In this document: positions 44,735 through 53,909 of the stretch, one piece after another
Numbering within the stretch: the first letter of the stretch is position 1
Layout of the letters: the number at the start of each line of letters is the position of its first letter
DNA from: Pseudemcibacter aquimaris
GTDB taxonomy: Bacteria > Pseudomonadota > Alphaproteobacteria > Sphingomonadales > Emcibacteraceae
Direction: 5' to 3'
Assembly (NCBI RefSeq): GCF_028869115.1
Contig: NZ_CP079800.1
Coordinates: 3,013,501-3,077,500, forward strand
DNA: 64,000 nucleotides
Program-made: the position numbers and the translations under genes
The notes under the pieces: generated by a model
What the model was told of the DNA's origin: nothing
Database searches by the model: none
The model's input: only the letters and a program-made list of their open reading frames with translations

Positions 44735-45565
44735 TTATTTTCCTTGTACTATATTGTTTTTAAGAATACCTACGCCCTCAATCTCAATTTCATATTCGTC
44801 ACCGACTTTTAATTGTTCTGATGTGCCGATTGTGCCTGACCAAATCAGATCGCCGGGATTAAGTACGAAATATTTTGAAATATAACTGACCATTTTTTCA
44901 AAATTATGGATCATTTTAGATGTGTTACCTTGTTGTCTGACCTCACCATTTAGACGAGCCGTCAGATTAAGGTTTTTATAATCAAGTCCGGTTTGAAGAA
45001 CTGGGCCAACAGAGTTAAACCCCTTTGCGCCCTTGCCGCGAAACCATTGAATATCCGCTGGAATCCAATCACGGGCGGATACATCATTACCGGCGGTGAC
45101 ACCGAAAATATAATCGGCTGCATCCTCAACGGAGACATTATCAGCGCGTTTACCTATTACGATCACTGTTTCGGCCTCATACCCGATGAAATTACTATCC
45201 GCCGGATGAATAATGTCATCTTCCGGGCCAATAATCGTTCCGGCAGGCACCATGAATAAACCAGGGTACGGGGTCGTTTTTTGCCCTTCCGGAATATGAT
45301 CTTCATAATTAAAGCCGGTCATATAAACATCTTTGGGATCAACCGGCGCCAGCATTTTTACACCCGACTTATCAACAGTTTCACCCGTCAGCGCACCATC
45401 AAGATAAGGTGCATTTGATAATTGATGAATGATGTTTCCTTTTAATTCCCCCCAAAACGCCATGCCGTCTTTTTCATAACGAACATAACTTTCTGCGAAT
45501 GAATTGGATGCGATAATAAGGGTTGTCACCAAACTGAGCGAAACCCGCTTAAAATTAAATTTCAT
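44735..45565 (-). CDS. Exported fumarylacetoacetate hydrolase (FAH)-family protein, copy B
   Basis: This is a diverged paralogue of the gene directly downstream. It has its own signal peptide (RVSLSLVTTLIIASNSFAE), the metal-binding YEAETVVIGKRA-type Glu pair, the canonical GNDVSARDW segment, and the LNPGDLIWSGTIG terminus. Both copies open the mature chain with SYVRY/RYVRY and a short strand (GMAFWGEL or GTVSWGEL). I set the start at 45565, where a standard signal peptide begins after a GGGGC Shine-Dalgarno-like stretch; the longer frame adds 15 residues. The two probably arose by tandem duplication, and the substrates are unknown. Confidence 0.85.
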   Translation of the reverse strand: MKFNFKRVSLSLVTTLIIASNSFAESYVRYEKDGMAFWGELKGNIIHQLSNAPYLDGALTGETVDKSGVKMLAPVDPKDVYMTGFNYEDHIPEGQKTTPYPGLFMVPAGTIIGPEDDIIHPADSNFIGYEAETVIVIGKRADNVSVEDAADYIFGVTAGNDVSARDWIPADIQWFRGKGAKGFNSVGPVLQTGLDYKNLNLTARLNGEVRQQGNTSKMIHNFEKMVSYISKYFVLNPGDLIWSGTIGTSEQLKVGDEYEIEIEGVGILKNNIVQGK

Positions 45566-45663
45566 TTTCTGCCCCGCCTTTGATTGATTATTTGCGAGGA
45601 TGGTAATCATTAATCAATAGAATGTCAAAGTTCATTCATATTGATTTTTAAGGGTGTTTCTCG

Positions 45664-45693
45664 TTGAATTAAGGTGATTTGATACTATAGTAT
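45664..45693 (+). promoter_or_regulatory. etf promoter with palindrome over the -10
   Basis: TTGAAT (45664-45669), a 16-base spacer and TATAGT (45686-45691) form a likely promoter. The perfect 12-bp palindrome ATACTATAGTAT (45682-45693) covers the -10 element and could be a repressor site. The etfB start is 35 bases downstream. Confidence 0.45.
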
Positions 45694-45727
45694 AAACAAA
45701 AATTTTTAGTCCGAAGAAGGTCATATT

Positions 45728-46477
45728 ATGAAAATACTTGTCCCTGTAAAACGCGTGATTGATTATAACGTCAAGGTACGTGTTAAATCAGACAACAGCG
45801 GTGTAGAACTCGCCAATGTGAAAATGTCAATGAACCCGTTTGATGAGATTGCGGTCGAAGAAGCCATCCGTATCAAAGAAGCCGGAAATGCAGAAGAAAT
45901 CGTTGCCGTATCCATTGGCCCTGATAAAGCACAGGAAACATTAAGAACCGCCCTTGCCATGGGTGCGGACCGCGCCATATTGATCAAAACGGATGATGAT
46001 GTTGAGCCACTTGCAGTCGCAAAATTATTAAAAGCCGTTGTTGCAGATGAAAATCCAGATATCGTTTTAATGGGTAAACAAGCAATTGATGATGATTGCA
46101 ATCAAACCGGTCAAATGCTTGCAGCACTTCTTGGGTGGGGGCAAGGTACCTTTGCATCCGAAGTTAAAATCGCGGACGGCGCCGTTGATGTAACCCGTGA
46201 AATTGATGGTGGACTTGAAACCGTTAATCTTAAGCTTCCGGCTGTTATCACAACGGACCTAAGGCTTAATGAACCACGTTATGCGTCGCTTCCAAATATC
46301 ATGAAAGCGAAACGTAAACCGCTGGATCAGAAAACGCCGGATGATTACGGCGTTGATATTGCGCCACGTATCACAACATTAAAAGTAGAAGAGCCAGCAG
46401 GAAGAAGCGCCGGTGTAATTGTTGAAAGCGTATCGGAACTTGTTTCCAAACTGCGCGACGAAGCGGGAGTACTATAA
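45728..46477 (+). CDS. etfB: Electron transfer flavoprotein beta subunit
   Basis: [20 protein letters not shown] and the diagnostic [37 protein letters not shown] and [23 protein letters not shown] segments identify ETF beta (AMP-binding). It pairs with EtfA to carry electrons from acyl-CoA and other flavoprotein dehydrogenases to ETF-quinone oxidoreductase. GAAGG precedes the ATG. The stop shares its last A with the etfA ATG (TAATG). Confidence 0.96.
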   Translation: MKILVPVKRVIDYNVKVRVKSDNSGVELANVKMSMNPFDEIAVEEAIRIKEAGNAEEIVAVSIGPDKAQETLRTALAMGADRAILIKTDDDVEPLAVAKLLKAVVADENPDIVLMGKQAIDDDCNQTGQMLAALLGWGQGTFASEVKIADGAVDVTREIDGGLETVNLKLPAVITTDLRLNEPRYASLPNIMKAKRKPLDQKTPDDYGVDIAPRITTLKVEEPAGRSAGVIVESVSELVSKLRDEAGVL

Positions 46478-47415
46478 TGACCACGACACTTGTAATTGCC
46501 GATCATGATAATGCCGCTTTAAAAGAAAGCACATTAAACACCGTCACTGCCGCGAAAGCTTTTGACGGTGAAATTCACGTTCTGTGCGCGGGAAGCGGAT
46601 GCGGATCTGTCGCAGAAGCAGCAGCCAAAATTGATGGTGTTTCAAAGGTGCTTTGTGCGGATAGCCCGGATTATGAACACCCACTTGCAGAAGTTCTTGC
46701 CCCACTTATTGTTTCAGTTGCTGATGGTTATGACCAGATTATGGTTGCCGCAACAACAACGGGTAAAAACTTTATGCCACGTGTGGCGGCCCTTCTGGAT
46801 ATGGCGCAAATCTCGGATATTATTTCTGTTGAAAGTGCCGATACATTTAAGCGCCCGATTTATGCGGGTAACGCCATTGCCACCATTCAAAGTAGCGATC
46901 CGAAAAAACTGATCACTGTGCGTACAACCGCCTTTGCGGCTGCGGATGCAACAAGTGGTTCAGCGGAAATTGAAAATATAGCAGCGGGTGAAAACCCTAA
47001 TCTTTCCAGCTATGTGGGCTCAGAACTCAGCAAATCGGAAAGACCGGAACTGACAAGCGCGAAAATCATCATTTCCGGTGGCCGAGGTATGGGCAGCGGT
47101 GAAAACTTCTCACTGATTGAATCTGTCGCTGATAAACTGGGTGCGGCCATTGGTGCATCGCGTGCAGCCGTTGATGCTGGATATGTGCCAAATGATTATC
47201 AGGTTGGTCAAACCGGTAAAATCGTTGCACCAGAACTTTATATCGCCGTCGGTATTTCCGGCGCCATTCAGCATCTGGCGGGAATGAAGGACAGCAAAGT
47301 CATCGTCGCCATCAATAAAGACGAAGAAGCGCCGATTTTCCAAGTTGCCGATTACGGCTTGGTTGCCGATCTATTTGAGGCACTTCCGGAACTCGATCAG
47401 GAGCTATCAAAATGA
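46477..47415 (+). CDS. etfA: Electron transfer flavoprotein alpha subunit
   Basis: The C-terminal FAD domain carries the ETF-alpha signature ([17 protein letters not shown], then [45 protein letters not shown]). The N-terminal domain matches the alpha fold ([25 protein letters not shown]). About 312 residues is normal. It is coupled to etfB upstream and overlaps the next gene by four bases. It forms a heterodimer with EtfB and binds the FAD that shuttles electrons. Confidence 0.96.
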   Translation: MTTTLVIADHDNAALKESTLNTVTAAKAFDGEIHVLCAGSGCGSVAEAAAKIDGVSKVLCADSPDYEHPLAEVLAPLIVSVADGYDQIMVAATTTGKNFMPRVAALLDMAQISDIISVESADTFKRPIYAGNAIATIQSSDPKKLITVRTTAFAAADATSGSAEIENIAAGENPNLSSYVGSELSKSERPELTSAKIIISGGRGMGSGENFSLIESVADKLGAAIGASRAAVDAGYVPNDYQVGQTGKIVAPELYIAVGISGAIQHLAGMKDSKVIVAINKDEEAPIFQVADYGLVADLFEALPELDQELSK

Positions 47416-48284
47416 TCAAATCTATCGGTGTAATCGGTGCGGGGCAAATGGGCAATGGTATTGCCCATGTTTTTGCTCTTTGCGGCTATGAGGTCATTCT
47501 TATGGATCATCATCTTTCTAATACAGAAAAGGCCTTAAAAACCATCGAGAAAAATCTGAACCGCCAAGTTCAGAAAGAAGTCATTTCAAAATCGGATGCT
47601 GATACCGCATTCAAACGCATTTCTACATCTACATCGCTTGCTGATTTTAATGATGTTGATTTGGCAATTGAGGCCGCAACCGAAAATGAAGATGTCAAAA
47701 AATCCATCTTCACCGATCTAAGCGACATCATGAAAAAAGATGCTATTATGGCAAGTAATACATCATCCATTTCAATAACGCGTCTTGCATCCGTTACAGA
47801 CAGGCCGGAAAAATTTATTGGTGTTCATTTCATGAACCCGGTTCCGATAATGCAGCTTGTTGAGCTGATCCGGGGGATTGCCACGGATGATGACACATAT
47901 GAAACGGTTAAGGAACTGATCGCAAAAATCGGTAAAGAATCCGCAAGTTCAGAAGATTTTCCGGGTTTCATCGTAAACCGAATTTTGATGCCAATGATCA
48001 ACGAAGCCGTTTATACCCTCTACGAAGGGGTCGGCGACGTATCATCCATTGATATGTCCATGCGACTTGGTGCCAATCATCCAATGGGGCCGTTACAGCT
48101 TGCCGATTTTATCGGACTTGATACTTGCCTTGCGATTATGCAGGTTTTATATGACGGTCTTGCGGATAGTAAATATCGCCCATGTCCGCTGCTTGTTAAA
48201 TATGTCGAGGCAGGATGGCTTGGCCGCAAAACAGGTAAAGGTTTTTATGATTACAGTGGCGATGAACCACAACCCACAAGATAA
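47412..48284 (+). CDS. 3-hydroxybutyryl-CoA dehydrogenase
   Basis: An N-terminal Rossmann motif ([24 protein letters not shown]) and the [12 protein letters not shown] and [17 protein letters not shown] segments are diagnostic for the 3-hydroxyacyl-CoA dehydrogenase family. The C-terminal helical domain contains [15 protein letters not shown] and the [16 protein letters not shown] motif. At 290 residues it is the short-chain, single-function form, which oxidises 3-hydroxybutyryl-CoA to acetoacetyl-CoA with NAD(P). It overlaps etfA (ATGA) in a three-gene operon that couples oxidation of acyl-CoA intermediates to ETF. Confidence 0.93.
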   Translation: MIKSIGVIGAGQMGNGIAHVFALCGYEVILMDHHLSNTEKALKTIEKNLNRQVQKEVISKSDADTAFKRISTSTSLADFNDVDLAIEAATENEDVKKSIFTDLSDIMKKDAIMASNTSSISITRLASVTDRPEKFIGVHFMNPVPIMQLVELIRGIATDDDTYETVKELIAKIGKESASSEDFPGFIVNRILMPMINEAVYTLYEGVGDVSSIDMSMRLGANHPMGPLQLADFIGLDTCLAIMQVLYDGLADSKYRPCPLLVKYVEAGWLGRKTGKGFYDYSGDEPQPTR

Positions 48285-48304
48285 AAGGCAACACGGTATT
48301 TAAG

Positions 48305-48811
48305 ATGATGGATAATCTTCCGCGTAACTTGCTAATCATTTCGGCTGTAATCGTTTCCTTTCTGGGCGCCGCTTCGCTTTATTTTGTCAGACAAGATTAC
48401 CAAGCTGATAGTGTTATTTTTGATACTAGTCGCAATATTGCAATTCTGGGCTATGACACAGTGGCTTATCATTCCGATCGTGAAGCCGTAGTCGGCAATA
48501 TGGATTATCAGGTAGAGTGGGCGGGTTCAACATGGCTTTTTGCCAGTCGAAAAAACCGTGATTTATTTGCTGAAAAACCAAATAATTACGCACCGCAATA
48601 TGGCGGATACGACCCACTTGGCATATCAAAAGGGTACACGAACCCAACCGACCCAACCGTATTCACCGTTGTTGCCGGCAGATTATATTTACATTATTCC
48701 GAAGATTTCAGAACCCACTGGAACGAGGACCGCGGTACAAACATGGTCCTCGCCAACAGTAATTGGGCTTTTATCCGTGAAAGATTGCTTAATCAGCAAA
48801 ATGCTGAATAA
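48305..48811 (+). CDS. Membrane-anchored YHS-domain protein
   Basis: A single N-terminal membrane segment (NLLIISAVIVSFLGAASLYF) is followed by a region of about 135 residues with a YHS-like core: ILGYDTVAYHSDREAVVGN ... VEWAGSTWLFASRKNRDLFAEKPNNYAPQYGGY. Such proteins are usually found with metal or redox enzymes and may bind a metal, but the function is unsettled. It follows the dehydrogenase gene after 20 bases and may be co-transcribed. It converges on the M13 peptidase gene, four bases apart. Confidence 0.82.
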   Translation: MMDNLPRNLLIISAVIVSFLGAASLYFVRQDYQADSVIFDTSRNIAILGYDTVAYHSDREAVVGNMDYQVEWAGSTWLFASRKNRDLFAEKPNNYAPQYGGYDPLGISKGYTNPTDPTVFTVVAGRLYLHYSEDFRTHWNEDRGTNMVLANSNWAFIRERLLNQQNAE

Positions 48812-48815
48812 GAAA

Positions 48816-50879
48816 TTACCAGATTTTCACCCGGTCTTCCGGTTTGATATAAAGCGCATGACTTTCATCCACATCAAAAGCGTCATAAAAGGCATCAATG
48901 TTATATACGATGCCGTTGACGCGGTATTGATCCGGTGCATGTGGGTCCGTTTGAATTTGAGTGACTAATGCCTCGTCACGGATTTTGGACTGGAACGCTT
49001 GCGCCCAACCAATGAAGAAACGTTGATCGCCTGTAAGCCCATCGATAACCGGTGCCTCTTTACCATCCAATGACATTTTATAAGCTTTATACGCAATGCT
49101 AAGACCGCTCAAGTCACCAATATTTTCACCGAGTGTGAATGTACCATTTACATTGGTACCCTCAACTGGTTCATAGGCATCATACTGCGCGACGAGCGCT
49201 GATGTGAGATCCGCGAATTTTTCTTTATCTTCATCAGTCCACCAGTTTTCAAGCGCACCATCGCCATTATAACGGCTGCCGCTATCATCGAAACCATGAC
49301 CAATTTCATGGCCGATGACACCGCCGATACCACCATAATTGACCGCATCATCCGCTGGCATATTGAAGAATGGCGGTTGTAGGATTGCCGCTGGGAACAC
49401 GATTTCATTCATGGTTGGATTATAATAAGCATTAACCGTTTGCGGGGTCATAAACCATTCCGTCTTGTCAATCGGCCCACCAAGTTTTGCCAGTTCACGG
49501 TTATGGGTTGTTAAGGCAGACCTTTCAATATTACCCGCATAATCATCGGCCTTAATCTCTAGCATGGAATAATCTTTCCATTTGTCAGGGTAACCGATTT
49601 TCGGTGTAAATTTCGCAAGCTTCGCTAAGGCCTTCTCTTTCGTTTCTGGTCCCATCCAATCAAGCTCTTTAATACTTTCGCCATATGCTTTGGTCAGATT
49701 ACCCACAAGTTCCACCATGCGGGCTTTAGCATCCGGCTTAAAATGCTTGGACACATAAACTTCGCCAACGACTTCGCCAAGGTTACTGCTAACCGCTGAC
49801 ACAGCCCGTCGCCACATTGGACGTTGTTCTTCAACACCGCTTAGTGTTTTTGAATAAAATTCAAAATTTTGTTTATCCATATCTTCGTTTAAGCGGCTCG
49901 CCATATCATTAACAAGCGACCAACGGAAATATGTTTTCCATGTTTCAAGATCAACGGACGCGAACAGACCATTTAAACCTTCCATGTAACTTGGCTGGTT
50001 GATGATAACACTTTCAACATCAGCAGCACCCGTGATCGCAAGGAAGTTATCGACATCAAGATTTGACAATAATGCGCTTAAATCAGCGCGATTATATTTA
50101 TTGTAGCGTTTGTTGGCATCACGGTTATCTTCTTTTAACCAATGATGTTCGGCTATTTGGGTTTCCAGTGCCATGATCTCATTTGCATCAGCGCTAACAC
50201 CCGCCAATTCCATCATTTTGGTAATATGGTCGACATATTTCGCGCGAATATCCACGGATTTTTCATCATCATTAAAATAATATTCGCGGTCCGGTAACCC
50301 TAATCCACCCTGCCAAGTCTGAATTGCATATTGGGTCGGCTCTTTGGCATCATTACTGATAAACATCGGAATAGGGTTGTTAAAACCGTATTTTCCTGCA
50401 TCCGCAATATAATCAGATAACCCTTTTAAATCTGTAATTGCATCAATCGCCGCAAGTCTTGCTTCAAGCGGTTTTGTACCCAGTGCATTTCGGGTTTCCA
50501 TATCCATATATGATTTATATAAATCACCGACTTTTTGTTCTGAACTACCGACCGCTGCGCCAGACGATGCTGCTTCCTCAATAATCTTTCTTACGTCTTC
50601 TTCAGCATTATCACGCAGTACATGAAATGCACCATAACGGCTTTTATCGGCCGGAATTTCAGTATTTTTAAACCAGGTGCCGCTGACATACTGATTAAAA
50701 TTATCACCAGGGTGGACCGTATCATCCATATTTTCAAACGCGATTCCCGAAATTTGATCAGATCCAATCATTTGTAATTCCTGATCAACTTGGTTTTCTT
50801 GATTTGTGTTTTCTGTGTTATCACAACCAATTAATAGGGCCGCTACTGCAGCCATCGTCGCAAATTTTGTAAATTTCAT
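48816..50879 (-). CDS. M13-family (neprilysin-like) zinc metallopeptidase lipoprotein
   Basis: A lipobox (ALLIGC) anchors this peptidase in the envelope. The N-terminal M13 domain begins near residue 45 (ENMDDTVHPGDNFNQYVSGTWF), and the catalytic domain has HEIGHGFDD (zinc ligands at about residues 524 and 528) and the downstream ENIGDLSGL with the third ligand Glu. It degrades short peptides in the periplasm. I set the start at the ATG at 50879, preceded by GAGGG at good spacing; a TTG sits just before it. The region upstream, shared with a candidate small RNA, carries a Zur-like palindrome, which is notable because this is a zinc enzyme. Confidence 0.92.
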   Translation of the reverse strand: MKFTKFATMAAVAALLIGCDNTENTNQENQVDQELQMIGSDQISGIAFENMDDTVHPGDNFNQYVSGTWFKNTEIPADKSRYGAFHVLRDNAEEDVRKIIEEAASSGAAVGSSEQKVGDLYKSYMDMETRNALGTKPLEARLAAIDAITDLKGLSDYIADAGKYGFNNPIPMFISNDAKEPTQYAIQTWQGGLGLPDREYYFNDDEKSVDIRAKYVDHITKMMELAGVSADANEIMALETQIAEHHWLKEDNRDANKRYNKYNRADLSALLSNLDVDNFLAITGAADVESVIINQPSYMEGLNGLFASVDLETWKTYFRWSLVNDMASRLNEDMDKQNFEFYSKTLSGVEEQRPMWRRAVSAVSSNLGEVVGEVYVSKHFKPDAKARMVELVGNLTKAYGESIKELDWMGPETKEKALAKLAKFTPKIGYPDKWKDYSMLEIKADDYAGNIERSALTTHNRELAKLGGPIDKTEWFMTPQTVNAYYNPTMNEIVFPAAILQPPFFNMPADDAVNYGGIGGVIGHEIGHGFDDSGSRYNGDGALENWWTDEDKEKFADLTSALVAQYDAYEPVEGTNVNGTFTLGENIGDLSGLSIAYKAYKMSLDGKEAPVIDGLTGDQRFFIGWAQAFQSKIRDEALVTQIQTDPHAPDQYRVNGIVYNIDAFYDAFDVDESHALYIKPEDRVKIW

Positions 50880-50987
50880 CAATTACCCTCTGGTTAAAAT
50901 TTCTGCTTAATTTTGAAAGAATGAAGTCTGAATTATTTTTAAAATGAACACAAGAATTATTATTTTGCAAAAAAATGAAAAAAGAGC

Positions 50988-51020
50988 TTGATATAATATA
51001 ACATTATTGTTATGTTATAT
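50988..51020 (+). promoter_or_regulatory. Promoter with overlapping Zur-like palindrome
   Basis: TTGATA (50988-50993), a 17-base spacer and TATGTT (51011-51016) form a plausible promoter on the plus strand. The inverted repeat ATATAACAT-N7-ATGTTATAT (50996-51020) covers the spacer and the -10, where a repressor would act. Its half-sites (TATAACAT/ATGTTATA) resemble Zur sites, but the spacing differs from the E. coli consensus. Confidence 0.45.
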
Positions 51021-51021
51021 C

Positions 51022-51117
51022 GTCTCTTGATTTAGATTGTGTTAAAAGAGACTTTAATAACTTCCCCCTCTCTTATCGGCCCCCTTTCCCAATTAAGGTG
51101 GGCCGATTATTTTTTTA
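51022..51117 (+). ncRNA. Candidate trans-acting small RNA with intrinsic terminator
   Basis: The unit has three parts. A 5' hairpin pairs GTCTCTT (51022-51028) with AAGAGAC (51046-51052). A single-stranded pyrimidine tract (CTTCCCCCTCTCTT, 51061-51074) is complementary to Shine-Dalgarno-like sequences. A strong terminator pairs ATCGGCCC (51075-51082) with GGGCCGAT (51100-51107), followed by TATTTTTTT. The promoter above would start it near 51023. The nearest protein gene ending upstream on this strand is 2.2 kb away, so the terminator does not serve a coding transcript. It could instead be an attenuator in the leader of the methyltransferase gene at 51180. No similarity to a known RNA family is claimed. 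Confidence 0.5.
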
Positions 51118-51179
51118 TTCTAACATATTGGCAGATGCAGCTTTTTCGATATAATTTTTAGAAAACACGGATTCTAAAT

Positions 51180-51965
51180 ATGTTTCAAGATGTGGTCGAG
51201 CTTAGCAGTTTTTATAGTTCCCCTTTAGGGAAGGTCACATCACGCCTGATCAGAAGACAGATTAAAACTCTATGGCCATCCGTTAAAGGCATGGATGTCA
51301 TGGGCCTTGGTTATGCAACGCCTTATCTTAAGAACTTCAGGGACGAAGCAGATCATACATTCGCTATTATGCCATCACAGCAAGGGGTGATCAGATGGCC
51401 CCGCTATAAGGATCATGATAAAGACCAATATGGCAGGTATAAGGGAAACCTGACAGCACTCGCCCGGGAAACTGACCTACCGGTGAAAGATGCCAGCCAG
51501 GACAGAATAATCTTGGTACACTGCCTTGAACATACCGATCACAGTAAAGCCATGCTGCGCGAAGTATGGCGTACGCTTTCACCAGGGGGACGCGTTATGA
51601 TCATTGTGCCAAGCAGGCTTGGCCCATGGTGCAGATCGGAATCAAATCCGTTCGGGCATGGTAAGCCATTCAGCACATCGCAGTTAAAACAGCTTTTGTC
51701 ACAAAACATGTTAAGCCCGACGCGCTGGACATCGGCATTATATTTGCCGCCTTTTAAAAGCAGAACCATGTTAACGGCGCTGCTTACCCTTGAAAAAACA
51801 GGGCGGCGTTGGTGGAACCAATTCGCCGGGGTCCTGATCATCGAAGCAGAAAAACAGATTTATGCCGCCAACCCGGTTGAGGGCAGCAAAATGAAAATAG
51901 CAGAACCAATTGCCGTTGGCACCCAAATGACAAAATCATCATTAGTCACGAGTGATGACGTATAG
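51180..51965 (+). CDS. SAM-dependent methyltransferase (type 11 fold)
   Basis: A class I methyltransferase-like fold is suggested by MDVMGLGYATPYLKNF (motif I region, near residue 38), the DRIILVHCLEHTDHSKAMLREVWRTLSPGGRVMIIVPS segment, and GHGKPFSTSQLKQLL. Glycine-rich motif I is weaker than usual (GLGYATPYL), a known trait of this alphaproteobacterial subgroup. The acceptor is unknown. The end overlaps the convergent metW gene by 24 bases. The start follows a terminator-like hairpin, leaving a short 5' leader. Confidence 0.75.
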   Translation: MFQDVVELSSFYSSPLGKVTSRLIRRQIKTLWPSVKGMDVMGLGYATPYLKNFRDEADHTFAIMPSQQGVIRWPRYKDHDKDQYGRYKGNLTALARETDLPVKDASQDRIILVHCLEHTDHSKAMLREVWRTLSPGGRVMIIVPSRLGPWCRSESNPFGHGKPFSTSQLKQLLSQNMLSPTRWTSALYLPPFKSRTMLTALLTLEKTGRRWWNQFAGVLIIEAEKQIYAANPVEGSKMKIAEPIAVGTQMTKSSLVTSDDV

Positions 51966-52565
51966 ACCCTGCGTTCCAAAGAAGTTTGAAAAGAATAATG
52001 AATTTGATCCAAGCTTACTGCCCGAGCTATCCACCGCCATACCCTTTTCAATTTTGATATTCAACTGGTCACATAAATCAACGAAATCACGAATGGTACA
52101 AAAATGAATATTCGGCGTGCTATACCACGGGTAATCCAATGATTTAGTAACGGGCATCCTTCCTTTCAGAAGCAAATGGAACCGCACGCGCCAATATCCA
52201 AAATTCGGAAAGGCGACAATGGCGCGTTTGCCGACACGCAGCAATTCTTCAAGAATTTTATCCGGCCTATCCATGGCTTGTAATGTCTGGCTCAAGATCA
52301 CATAATCAAAACTATTGTCCGGAAAATGGCTGATCTCTTCTTCTGCATTTCCTTGAATAACCGAAAGCCCTTTTGCCACACATTGATTAACCCCTTCGGT
52401 ACTGATCTCAATACCACGGCCAATAACGTTCTTTTCCCGGCGCAAATAATCAAGCAACATGCCATCACCCGATCCCACATCAAGAACCTTTGATCCATCA
52501 GGAATCATATTGGCAATCAGCAACAGATCAACACGAATATCAGAAGCACGATGATTTTTATTCAT
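51942..52565 (-). CDS. metW: Methionine biosynthesis protein MetW
   Basis: A class I SAM-methyltransferase fold with [18 protein letters not shown] (motif I) and [40 protein letters not shown] is typical of MetW. In other bacteria MetW associates with the MetX acyltransferase and is needed for its activity. It overlaps metX by eight bases and is translated after it. About 207 residues is normal. Confidence 0.94.
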   Translation of the reverse strand: MNKNHRASDIRVDLLLIANMIPDGSKVLDVGSGDGMLLDYLRREKNVIGRGIEISTEGVNQCVAKGLSVIQGNAEEEISHFPDNSFDYVILSQTLQAMDRPDKILEELLRVGKRAIVAFPNFGYWRVRFHLLLKGRMPVTKSLDYPWYSTPNIHFCTIRDFVDLCDQLNIKIEKGMAVDSSGSKLGSNSLFFSNFFGTQGLYVITRD

Positions 52566-53724
52566 TGTTTACCACCCCTGCTATTTCTGCCTCTGCGTTT
52601 AAAAAACCAGACATAATGTTAAACATTTCCGGACAGTCTAGTAAGAAACTATCATGGCCTTTATCCATGTCAATTTCCATGAAACTGACCTGTGCACCAA
52701 CCGCATTTAAAGCACGTACCATTTCACGGCTTTCACGGGTGGTATATAACCAGTCAGACGTAAACGACATGATGCAGAATTTTACATCCGTCCCTTCAAG
52801 GGCGGCAGTTAAACTGCCATCATATCTGCTGGTGATGTCGTAATAATCCATCGCCCGCGTGATATAAAGGTAACTATTCGCGTCAAACCGGTCCACAAAG
52901 GAAATCCCCTGATACCTTAGGTAACTTTCCACCTGGAAATCTGCATCAAATCCAAAAGTCAGCTTTTCACGGTCCTGTAGGTTCCTACCAAACTTACTGG
53001 TCAGGCTTTTTTCCGACATATAGGTAATATGCGCCGCCATCCGTGCCACAGAAAGCCCCGCATGTGGTCTTTCATCATTTTCTTTATATTTACCACCCTG
53101 CCAATTCGGGTCAGCCATAATCGCTTGTCTGCCAACCTCGTGGAAGGCGATATTCTGTGCTGAATGACGCCATGTGGATGCAATCGGCATTGCCGTTCTG
53201 ACGCGGTCACGATGACCAACGGCCCAGTGCATCACCTGCATCCCCCCCATGGATCCACCGATCACAGAAAATAATTTATCAATACCCAAATGATCAATAA
53301 GCCTCACCTGCGCCGACACCATATCTGAAATGGTGATCACCGGAAAATCAAGGCCATATGGCTTTCCTGTTTCAGGGTTCGTTTCAGTGGGCCCTGTTGT
53401 GCCGCTACAGGATCCAAGAACATTGGAACAAATAACAAAAAATTTATTGGTATCAATCGGAAGACCGGGACCAATAACCTTTGGCCACCATCCTTCTTTG
53501 CCTGTAAGCGGGTTTTTCCCACGAGCATATTGATCACCCGTCAGGGCATGACAAACCAATATGGCATTTGATTTATCCGCATTTAATTTACCCCAGCATT
53601 TATAGGCCACCTTAAACGGTGAAAGCGTTACGCCAGAAGAAAGCAGAAGCGGTTCATTCTGCCCCAGTGTCACCACCTCGGCATATCCGTCATCCTGATC
53701 AATATTTTCAATTTCTTCCGTCAT
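52558..53724 (-). CDS. metX: Homoserine O-acetyltransferase (MetX)
   Basis: The alpha/beta-hydrolase fold carries the acyltransferase nucleophile in [13 protein letters not shown] (Ser158), plus [12 protein letters not shown] and [21 protein letters not shown], which are MetX family marks. The Asp and His of the triad lie in the C-terminal third ([17 protein letters not shown]). It acylates homoserine in the first committed step of methionine synthesis, with acetyl-CoA or succinyl-CoA; sequence alone does not fully decide the donor. It is the first gene of the metX-metW pair and diverges from hisC. Confidence 0.94.
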   Translation of the reverse strand: MTEEIENIDQDDGYAEVVTLGQNEPLLLSSGVTLSPFKVAYKCWGKLNADKSNAILVCHALTGDQYARGKNPLTGKEGWWPKVIGPGLPIDTNKFFVICSNVLGSCSGTTGPTETNPETGKPYGLDFPVITISDMVSAQVRLIDHLGIDKLFSVIGGSMGGMQVMHWAVGHRDRVRTAMPIASTWRHSAQNIAFHEVGRQAIMADPNWQGGKYKENDERPHAGLSVARMAAHITYMSEKSLTSKFGRNLQDREKLTFGFDADFQVESYLRYQGISFVDRFDANSYLYITRAMDYYDITSRYDGSLTAALEGTDVKFCIMSFTSDWLYTTRESREMVRALNAVGAQVSFMEIDMDKGHDSFLLDCPEMFNIMSGFLNAEAEIAGVVNNE

Positions 53725-53909
53725 AAAACTACTTTGTCTTCAATCGTTTATATATTGACCTTCTACTAAAGCCAAAGGCGAAGTCAACCTCTCATTCGCA
53801 AATAACGCTCAAAATATAGGGTATTTCTTAAATTCCATCATTTTTTTGTGGTGAATCGCGCAAATCCCGTGTAGATCAAAATAATCCTAAACAATAAGTA
53901 ACTAGAACG

